Of a stretch of DNA of 64,000 nucleotides, positions 55,101 to 64,000 are shown in pieces. This DNA comes from Protea cynaroides (taxonomy: Eukaryota > Streptophyta > Magnoliopsida > Proteales > Proteaceae). How positions within the stretch are numbered: position 1 is the stretch's first letter; each line of letters starts with the position of its first letter. Location of the stretch: NCBI GenBank assembly GCA_028583415.1, contig CM053272.1, forward strand, positions 44,260,699 through 44,324,698. Reading direction: 5' to 3'. The position numbers were made by a program, and so were the translations under genes. The notes beneath the pieces were generated by a model that did no database searches, had not been told where the DNA came from, and saw nothing but the letters and a program-made list of their open reading frames with translations.

Positions 55101-58100
55101 ATGTGATGGATATTAATCGATACTGATCGATACAAGTGTGCCATATCAACATAATGGTTGATATTCGACTGATACTAATTGATTCATGTATTCGATATCA
55201 ATACCAAATTCGATATCCGTTTTAATATTGTGAATTAAAACTATTTTTATCTTGGCATGCATAAAACAATGATTAGTTTAATGTTTTTGCTTATGTTAGT
55301 GCTTAGTGTTTGGCAATATTTTAGTCTTTTATCCCTCGTGATTGTTGGATTAGTTGTATATCTTTTTTAATCCTTTATTTTATATCCATGCATCCTCCCT
55401 TAGTCATCAAAAATTTTAAATTCTAGTTTGCTCCTTGACAAATTCCACTAGGTTGAACTTGTCATGTAGGTAGTCGGCCAACCTATCCACAAAATTTTGG
55501 GTCCATTTATCTATCGCGGCAAATATTTAGCCATTCAAAATATCTTAACATGTTTGTTTTCAAATATTCTGACCAAATTATTTTCATATTTAGTCAACCA
55601 ACAATAATATAAAATATACACTAAAGAAGAGACATGAGACATCTTACAGCTTCCATCCTACTGTGTTCTCGAAAGAGCAACTCTTCAAAATCTCAAAAGG
55701 TGTTGCGTTGTAATTTCATTCTAAGGATTCTTATGGTTCCGAGAAGTTAATTACAAGAGAATCAGGAACAGAGAGCTTCCCTCGTTTTTCCGTCTATCCG
55801 ACTCTTTGGTATTAAGAATACTGATTTTAAGAATGAGTGATTATCCTTTTCGACACATCTTTAGCCATTCAAGATACCTTAGAATGTTTGTTACAAATAT
55901 TGTGTCCAAATTATGTTAATATTTAGTTAATTAAGACATAAAGCATTCACCAATCAATCAATTATCATTCACATTCTCCAAAACAAATAATTAAAAGTCA
56001 ATGCACTATTCGATTTTCTAACTACTATAATTTTAGGGTTTAGTTACACTTGTTTTTCTATTTTTAAATTCTACCAATTTTACAATTTTAATCCACTTAA
56101 AGATATGTCAAGTTGCATGAAGTATGCCATAAAAGCGTGCAAATATACATGAGTTTGACCCTCCAAAAAAATCCTCTTATGTCCCTTAGTTTATTAGTCG
56201 GGTGTGAATACATCCAAGTCTGTTCAATGAATGATTGACACGGTTAGACGACGGAAGAGAATCCAGGTCTCTTAAAATAGAGCCATCTAATATAAGTAGA
56301 AAAATGAAAAAGCACACGCAAACATCCAACTATGGGGGTAGAATAGTCATTTCATCATTCCTATGTCTAGACGTAGATATACATTGTCGGACAAAATTAT
56401 TTTTGCCATATCTTATTACATAAAATCCTCCTCATCTATGGTGATCAGCATATCTCTTTCCCTACATATTCTATTGTGTACTCCAATTAAGTTCTTAAAT
56501 AGATAAAATAAACTTTTTTATTAAAAAAAAGATAAAATAAATTTTCCGAAAACAAAATAAAATAAATAGACAAAATAACTGCCATGTGGGGGCACCCATG
56601 CCATGACCCAAGACATGTAAGGTCAGGCCCATTGTAAAATAAAAGTCGCATGCATCTGGAAGATCCAAAGGGCATTTTTGAGATATGGAGATATTGTGGC
56701 ATAAAATTTAGTTTTGCGTTGATCATATATAATATCCATATAAGTGACGTACATCCTTCAAATGTATCATGCTTTTCTAAATTTTGCGGTGCTTTCCCGT
56801 CTCACAAACGATAAAGTCATGATTGGCAGAACAAAAAGTCCCCACACGAATCATCATCACTCTCTCACGTAACTTGTACTTTCATCATTTCATGGTCCGG
56901 ACTTTGTCGGGTCAACGTTCAAATATGTCTTTGAATAATCCCCTTTTTTTTCCATTATTAACGGTCGTATTTTATATTTTTCTTATAGGCACAAATATCT
57001 TTATCATGCATGGACCAAAAGTCTCAAAATCCACGTGGCCCTTTTTAAGTGGAGCTTGGAATCCTCCATCGCCATTGTTGAATTTTGGCTGTTTTACGTT
57101 CTTTTAAGTGGGCCTGGATCTTCTATTAAAGCATGAAAAAGCATCCATAATTCACTAAACATTGTGAGACCCTTTACAATGCACAAATCGGTATACAAGA
57201 ATTGATATCTTACTAGAACCCACAAGGTCTGAAAAGAGGAAAGAGAAAATATGAAGAGAATGTGTAAAAGCTAAAGCTTCATTAGTAGTACACCATTAGT
57301 AAAACCAAGGAGTAGATAATGATCAATTTATCCTAAATGTAATGGATAATGCTCTCTCGAGCTAGGGTGTCAGCAATGCTGTTGTTAACCATATTGATGT
57401 GTACAAAAGTATAAGAAGAAAATAAAGACGACACATGATTAATACCCTGAACAAAAGGAGCTACAAAGAGTGAATTATGTGAGAAATTGTGGGAGTTAGC
57501 GGTGTCAATTTTAGGCTCACACCATGTATGTTGACCGTGCCCAACCGATTAGGGATTTAGAACGACTGACCTTAAAAGTGTCGGGCTTATCTCAGACCGA
57601 TTATTAAACAAGCATTCATGGTGTAAAGGTGTAACCCGATCGAATCAACAGAATGAACCAATTATACCTTTAAACCGAACTGAATCTAAGTTTAAACCAA
57701 ATAAATACAACCCTAAAGCTATAAACCTAAAACATTAAATCTTCTTTTACTCTTTTTCATTTCTTGAGTCATCTACTCGTTCTTTCATTTTTATTACTTG
57801 TAATCAATTGAGAAAGTCGTTTGAAATTGTACAACCATGTTCAATGAAGGTCATTAGATAATCCAATACAGTAAGAGTGATTTTATTTAGATTGAATGAT
57901 CTAAAATAACTAAGGGCAAACTTAAGATAACTCTAGAGGAAATGGTGAGCGAAGACATATATAACTTGAGCCTTGTTTCAAATATGACACGAACAATGTT
58001 GATTAAAAGACAATAATAACCAACTTCATTTAGTTAGAATAAGACTTTGTTGTTATTGTTATGATGATGACAAATAAAAGGAAAATTAATTTAAAAAAAA

Positions 58101-58725
58101 AGTAAGAAGATTTTGTAATCGTAATTGAATAACTAACTTAAATTCTTATAAAGTATATGGTTAACATATTTTTCAAAGAAAATATTGGGTATTTTTCTTT
58201 TTGCAGATCATGGAATTTGATTACAAGATATAATTATTTGGGGAGTACTTGTCTAGGAGAGTAGTTTTTTACGATTTTGTATTTTTTTTTTAAGATGAGA
58301 TGCTCAAGATCATGTCTCTCTTTGCATGAGAGACAGTAAAACCTTTCTCCTAAATTTAATAATAAAATTTAAAAAGTTTTAGGATTAACTACATAACTAT
58401 GTTTAGTAATGATTACATAAATTTTCTATTTTAGTTTTTTTTTTAATTATTACACAAATGTTCCATTTTAGTGGGTTTTTTTTTTTTTTTTTTCTTTTCC
58501 AACCAAATAGCCATCGGAAAGAGAGAGTGGAGCATTGCTACCTATCTGTAGCTTTCGTTGCTATAAATCAACCTGTGTTGCAAGTATATTACCCATCCCA
58601 ATAAGCAAAAGCCCCTAACATCCTTCCTAAAAATATTTCATTGAGAATTTGCTAAAACCTTAATTGTTTTAATGGGTAATCTTTTGCGTTACTAATAAGC
58701 TTAGTAATGCGGTTCACTTCACCAT
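52144..58725. other. Long intergenic region without genes
   Basis: Nothing codes convincingly. Items seen: a 12-bp-stem hairpin at 54026-54056; a (GTGTTT)n minisatellite at about 54499-54540; degenerate GATATCGAT/CGATAC words at 55020-55220; a CCTAGGTGAC palindromic word at about 54980; otherwise AT-rich sequence. The short open frames here lack codon structure, splice context or homology. Confidence 0.4.
54026..54056. repeat. Perfect 12-bp stem-loop
   Basis: TTCAGAAAAGAG, loop AAATGGA, CTCTTTTCTGAA. An isolated hairpin in intergenic DNA, with no T-run or gene beside it that would make it a terminator. Confidence 0.7.
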
Positions 58726-58734
58726 GACTTTTTT

Positions 58735-58977
58735 GGATTCATATCGTCTCCTCTCAGTGGTTTTGGGAGGACACGACAATCCCATCTGGATGATCGACAC
58801 GTGGCTCTCAGGTGAATCAGAGACCCACGTTCAAGCCGACACCCTTTCTCAGTTTGACTTGTCGGCTGGGTGTCGACTTGAACGTGGGTCTCAGATTCAC
58901 CGAGAGCCACGTGTCGCCTATCCAGATGGGGTTGCCACTGTCCTCCCAAAACCACTAGGAGGAGAGGATGCGGATCC
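58735..58977. mobile_element. Foldback MITE, Mutator-type, copy 5
   Basis: A 243-bp inverted-repeat element from GGATTCATATCGTCTCC to GAGAGGATGCGGATCC. It is flanked by GACTTTTTT (58726-58734) and AACTTTTTT (58978-58986), a 9-bp duplication with one mismatch. The arms carry CACGTGGCTCTCAGG, CCCACGTTCAAG and a GTCGGCT stem. Closest to copy 3 at 5513. Confidence 0.87.
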
Positions 58978-58986
58978 AACTTTTTT

Positions 58987-61228
58987 GACGTTCGTAAATG
59001 TTTTTTTTTTTCCACCTTACCTCAAGAAAAGTATTTATAAAGATTAGAAAGTCATAATGAAGTGAACTATTTCTTTATACATAGTGACTATTAGAAGGAC
59101 CTTTATTTTAATATCAACATAGTCAATATATATGTTATAATTTTCGTTACATAATTCTTTTTAGGAAAACTTTTCAGCCATAAAAATGGTTAATTTTGGT
59201 GGTTCAAACAGTTGGTATAGAACACCAATCAAATTTTATGGTCTATCTCAATTATATAGTCTATAATTCTTAATTGATTTTTTTAAAAATATATTATGAG
59301 TCCAAATAAATATAAAAGCATGTGGATTGGTTATTTGTCAATACCAAAATCAAGTATATGGCTTGTGGACTATTATAACAATAATTAATAAGGGAAAAAG
59401 TATTTTTACTTGGTTATATCAAGGGGGGGATTTTATTGATAGTCAACATATCTGTCATGTGGAGTGGAAAATTAATTAGTTGGTTTTAAAATTTTATGGT
59501 CGTAATATCTGCAACATCATGTATCATTCTAGAAAGTTTTAGTTCAGTACCGAGCTGGTTAAAGTTTTGTATATTAGTTGAATTGAAGTTTCAATTTTGG
59601 TATTTTGAGGTAGCTTCAAGTTTCTTAGGGAAAAAGAAAAAAAGAAAAGAAGATATAACTTCAATGTGACCATTGAAAAATCAAAGTAAACTGGTAGACC
59701 ATATGATTGAGATTATACCTCAAATTTAATTCACCGATAATCCATGGTTTCCACAATTATGTACAATGTCTTAGTTTTGTTGAGCTCCACATGGCTTTAA
59801 AATAAAGGTGACTATGAAGGCAAGCAATACTAGGCATTTCTATGATTTTAGTTTTAATTTTGTTTCACAATACTAGATTAAAGAGGAGGGTATATGATTG
59901 AATTTTAGATTGAAATTTGGTACGTGACCTATCTGTACCAATCCCAGATCACTCTTCCATGTGACAAAACTACGTGTGCTCTTCAAGATTTCATCCAATA
60001 CAGATATCTAAGGAATTTTTGCCGAATTATATCTCCAAAGATTGGCAAAATGGGTTGTTGTGTTCTTCTCACTATGACAAGCAACATGCTTACATCCATA
60101 TCCTTTATGCAAGCCTTTTTTTTTTTTTTTTTTTGGGTAAAATATGCAAGCCATGTTGGCCTTACATGATTTTAATAACATTATCATTGAAAATGTTAAA
60201 ACCCAGTGCAACAATCTCTAATTTTTTTGTTTACCAGAAAAAAAATCTCTATTTTGTTTGAGAGAACTAAAAATTTTCATGATCATTATGAATTGCAAAA
60301 AAATTCCAATTTCTTAATGAATACATCCGTTTCAAGAAAATTTGGCAAGATCTATCCCTTATCTAGCTCAACCATTTGGATTATTAATTGGTTGACTTTC
60401 TTAATAATCCGGTGTTCATATACATCATAAACGAAATATAATATCGTTTTCAAAAAAATATTTTGATCAATTGGATTTTAGCATGATTGGGAGTAAGAAA
60501 TTGATAATTAGTATATTGGTTGCCAATATCTAAAATTGTACTTTTAATTTAATTTCTAATTAATCTCAAAATATTTTTTTTTTACTCCTATGAGCAAAGC
60601 AATCTTTTCCATCTTTTCTTTTCTGAAAAAAAAAATGTTTGCATTAGCAAATTTTTTATAAAAAAAATTGCCTTTTGTAATTTTATTGTAACAAAAATAA
60701 GGTATTCAAAATGATCAAAAATATTTTCAAATAAAAAAAATTCACATACTACCGAAATATTTTGAGAAACATCACTTACCACCCAAGATTTCTGAAAACA
60801 TCAACTACCATCTAAAATTCCAAAACGTTTATCAAAAATACCCAAATCGTTAAGACGGAGCCATTAGATGCTGATGTCAACTCAAAACAAAATTTGGATA
60901 GATAATAATACCCTTATTGTAAGGGAAAAAGTGGAGTTTATCTTTTAATAATTTTTAACCCTACCTCCAAATCATCTTCTTCTTCCTCTCTGTTGCTTTG
61001 TTGGTTGTTGAAATAATAAGAAAAGTAAAAGTACGTTTTCTGGTGTGTCATCGACCAAAAAATGGTTGGGGTTCGTCACCGCCATTTGGGTGTAGTCCAT
61101 CTTCGACAACAATAATAAGAAGAAAAAAAAGGGGAGAAAAGGGAAAATCATTCACTTAAAACTAAGGTTTTTGAGATGATTTCTAGATATTTTCGTTGAT
61201 TTATCTTCGCACGTAATTGATTTATAAT
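58987..61228. other. AT-rich intergenic, no gene seen
   Basis: Mostly 70% or more A/T, with T- and A-runs (for example 60119-60134). The open frames here are low-complexity Phe/Lys/Ile stretches. Confidence 0.35.
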
Positions 61229-61235
61229 TGATTCA

Positions 61236-61724
61236 AGGGTTAATTACATAAACACCCCATCTGCTGTAGTGAAATTACACAGAACTACTCTGCTTTTACA
61301 AAAACTACACAGAATACCCCTCTAATAATGCTATCATACAATCTCACCCACATCGTTACTTTTAACTTAACAGCAGAGAGTCAAAATTTTTTTTAGAAAA
61401 AAATACCCTTAAAACAAATTTTTTTTTAAAAGGGTTTATTCTTTTTAGATGCTAAAAAGACTTTTTTACCCTCAAAACTTTTCAATTTCATTTTTAAATT
61501 TTTTTATGATTTTTTTAATTTTTTTTTCCGTTTCAAAAATGCATTTAGTAAGGGCATTTTTGTCTTAAAAAAAATTTGACCCTTTATCGTTAAGTTAAAA
61601 GTAACGGTGTGGGTGAAATTGTATGATAGGATTGTTAGAGGAGTATTTTGTGTAGTTTTTCTAAAAGTAAGGTAGTTCTATGTAATTTCACTACAGTAGA
61701 GGGGGTGTCTGTGTAATTAACCCT
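61236..61724. mobile_element. Foldback element with about 150-bp inverted repeats
   Basis: The left arm AGGGTTAATTACATAAACACC continues through GTAGTGAAATTACACAGAAC and GTTACTTTTAACTTAAC. The right arm is its complement, ending GTGTAATTAACCCT. It is flanked by a perfect 7-bp repeat TGATTCA (61229-61235 and 61725-61731). The centre is A/T-rich. No coding capacity. The superfamily is uncertain: a duplication of 7 fits neither the 9-bp Mutator nor the 8-bp hAT rule exactly. Confidence 0.83.
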
Positions 61725-61731
61725 TGATTCA

Positions 61732-62595
61732 ACAATCGTAGACTTCTTGTTTATTTGGATTTTGTTTTTTGAAATAGGGGATTTTTGGGTTGTGAATTGA
61801 TTGAGGAGTCTGTTTGAGGGGATATCCTAACTGGGTTTTCCTTTGTTTACGTAATTCTGTTTCTAGGTTTATCTTTTGGGTTTCGAAAAAAGGGGCTAGT
61901 CTATGTGAGGGGCAAGAAAGGGAAAAAAGGTTGGGGAAGGGAGAATTAGGGTTTTGTTAATGATATATTTGGTGGCTTATGGAGGAAATAGAGTTTTATT
62001 GATTCACTAATCAGGTATGTCAAAACAAAACATCTATGTGTTTGATTCATGCAGAACATTATTATAGATTTCAAACCCATGTAATAAAACCCTAGAAAAT
62101 AATCAATTGATCCGGTCTGAGCATCTCAAATCCATAAAACCAAGTTCTGGAAACTAGGATGGATTGGTTCGTAATCTGAACGGGAAAGGAAAGTCGGACC
62201 ATTCCAGCCCATTTTGAAATCCTCTTTTGAATCTTTCATTTCATTATTCATGTTTGATCTTCAATTTTAATCATGGTTTTTTTCTTTGAAACAATGATAT
62301 TATAGAAAATCAATGAAACGTATCCTTTCTTTTTTTTTTTCATTTAATTATAACAGGAAACCGTTCATGGGGTTCTAAATTTCCAGAGATGTTTTCAGAG
62401 ATAGCTCCGTACAAATACCGTGGAGCTCTTAACAGCTGCTTCCAGCAATTACTTTCAGCATCCTCTTCACCAACCTCCTAAACTACTTCATTGCTTCAAT
62501 CAAGGGCGAATTTGTGACAATTTGGGTTGCTTTGTTCTCTGTTTCTAGTCAAACTTTAGGATTTTGATCTGTTGCTGGAGTTGAGAACAAAATTT
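61732..62595. other. Intergenic, no feature seen
   Basis: Mixed sequence, including AATTAGGGTTTTG near 61945 and a T-run at 62329-62341. No open frame. Confidence 0.3.
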
Positions 62596-62921
62596 TGTTA
62601 GGAATGGAGACGCAAACAGAAAGAAAAATACGAAGATTAACGTGGTTCAACACCCCATTGTGGGATACCTACGTCCACGGAGAAAAAGAGAATTCTGTAT
62701 TGCCTCTACAACTCTTCACCTGACAGAGTGTTCTCCTCTGTCAGCCTCACGGCTGTTACTCAGCCTTATCTAGGGTTTTTCCCATAGAGACAATATATAG
62801 GGATCCCTAGAAACCTAATCCTCACATAATTACATATTTACCATGTACATATAGTAGACCCTAATACAAGTACAATCCAGTAACAGTGTGGATCCCACAG
62901 AATACAAGACACAACCCAACA
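62596..62921 (-). mobile_element. Copia-type 3' LTR, minus orientation
   Basis: On the minus strand it runs TGTTGGGTTGTGTC ... CATTCCTAACA (326 bp) with a CCCTATATATTGTC promoter box. Directly upstream on that strand is AAGTCAGGTGGAGATT, the purine tract that precedes Copia 3' LTRs. The element body therefore extends to the right and its 5' LTR must lie beyond the window edge or be lost. Confidence 0.8.
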
Positions 62922-64000
62922 AATCTCCACCTGACTTGAATTCTACAAACCACCTTGAAGAAGAACCCGTTGACATTGAGTCTGTAAAACCGTCTCTCCA
63001 AATTGCTACACCCAAATAGGCATAGCCTACACCCCGTCCGGGTGTCCCGCACAGCTCACCGTCGTACAAAGTGATGTGACTCTACCTCTTCCACTGCCAC
63101 AACATCACCGGAAAGATAACATCACTCACAATCTGCTGCAACTCCAGATACACCTGGAACCCTAGCCTCTCACATCTGCATTTCCAACGCAGACCTAGAG
63201 AATCGATTCCTCACCATAGCCCGTCAGTCCTTCTTTATCCCACGGTACACCATCAACTGGCTATTATGCGTACCGTGCTGGGATTCCAATCCTGTCGTCA
63301 GATCCTAGAGAAAATCTCCCCGATCCACTATATCCAAGAATAGCTATCATCATCTCATCAGTCCGATCAAGGTCTCCCAGTCATCGTTGACCATCTTCTC
63401 TGTAAAGATCCAACACCACATGTGATCCTACCACAAGTGAAAATACCACATGTGATAAAACTCTGAGCCATTCTACTGCTCTATATCTCACCCAGAACCA
63501 AAGAGCAGCCTTATCGCCGGCATGCAGGCCTCCCTGGCCATCATCTCCAATAACGTCTGTCGACTCCGCTCAATCTCCACTTGAATCCCACGATATCCAA
63601 CTATAGACAAAAACACCCATTTTTTTTTTCTTTTTTTAAGGTGATCGGTGGAAATAAAGAAAACTTAACAACAACAAAAATATTCAAAAGTGTAATCATG
63701 ATTGCACTCGTCTTTTGTGTCTTTTTTTTTCTTTTATTTATTAAAATGTCAGAAAACCCAACGTCTTCCAGCAAAATCAGAATTGTCTCACGGGGGAAGG
63801 AGATCGTCTCCTGCGGCAGAACGGTCCTGCAACCAATCCAAGGGTTTGGGGATCAATCTGGCTGCCTGTCAATACATTGGGGGGTGGATCGACTGAAATC
63901 CGATCCTTGGCAGACGGCAGGACCGCAGGAGACGATTTCTATGCCTCATGGGGAGCTTCTGTCATGCTCTCTAGACGAGATATAAGATCTCCACCTGCCA
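62922..64000 (-). mobile_element. Internal region next to the Copia LTR, interrupted by a small MITE
   Basis: Follows the purine tract, but no integrase, RT or RNase H motif is readable on either strand to the window end. It is either a non-autonomous element or a decayed one. A T-rich run (63618-63637) and the foldback at 63800 interrupt it. Confidence 0.45.
63800..63939. mobile_element. Short foldback element of the AAATCGTCTCC family
   Basis: The ends are GAGATCGTCTCCTGCGG and CCGCAGGAGACGATTTC, with inner GTCCTGC/GCAGGAC pairing. About 140 bp. The termini match the Pack-MULE-like element at 24763 more closely (CTCCTGCG) than the GTCGGCT group. Confidence 0.7.

Noticed and set aside
60008..60261. 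Several overlapping frames rich in Phe/Lys
   Set aside because: Caused by T- and A-runs in very AT-rich DNA.

Overview
This is plant nuclear DNA: intron-containing genes with GT-AG junctions, AT-rich intergenic sequence, LTR retrotransposons, MULE and PIF/Harbinger miniature elements, and plastid DNA fragments. The proteins and repeats fit a dicot or early-diverging angiosperm. I cannot name the species. About 10% of the window is recognisable host gene; most of the rest is transposon-derived or featureless.

Host genes, left to right. (1) An extra-large G protein of the XLG1 type on the minus strand, cut by the left edge (four exons seen, start at 2365). (2) A single-exon seven-blade WD40 protein of the JINGUBANG type (13944-15380, minus). 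(3) A small intronless gene for a 99-residue protein with a TATA box (27133-27528, plus). (4) A split gene on the minus strand (30602-40966), rebuilt here from five short exons. It matches a conserved plant nuclear/nucleolar-type protein but carries a frameshift and a nonsense codon, so it looks like a recently broken gene. (5) PSMG2/PAC2, the proteasome assembly chaperone 2 (41299-51153, plus), seven exons coding 281 residues. Genes 4 and 5 are head to head, 332 bp apart between start codons.

Mobile DNA. Positions 3.2-6.5 kb hold four foldback MITEs of one family with 9-bp target duplications (Mutator type); further members lie at 20.3, 58.7 and 63.8 kb. At 24.8-26.5 kb a larger element with the same termini has roughly 150-bp inverted repeats and a chimeric interior that includes a plastid petD piece and a probable LRR-receptor fragment, that is, a Pack-MULE-like element. 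Positions 6.8-9.0 kb are a decayed Ty3/Tat-type LTR and leader with tandem repeats. A Copia-type LTR lies at 11.1 kb and another at the right end (62.6 kb).

The 9.4-kb second intron of gene 4 holds a stack of nested insertions: a tandemly duplicated repeat, a gag-only LTR element inside it (33987-37793, TSD ATGGG), a PIF/Harbinger MITE inside that element's 5' LTR (34192-34704), and a solo LTR (37832-38880, TSD GGATT). A plastid 16S rRNA fragment sits in the same intron. A second gag-only element occupies intron 6 of PSMG2.

The genes do not form a pathway. The only functional linkage suggested by layout is the shared divergent promoter of gene 4 and PSMG2.
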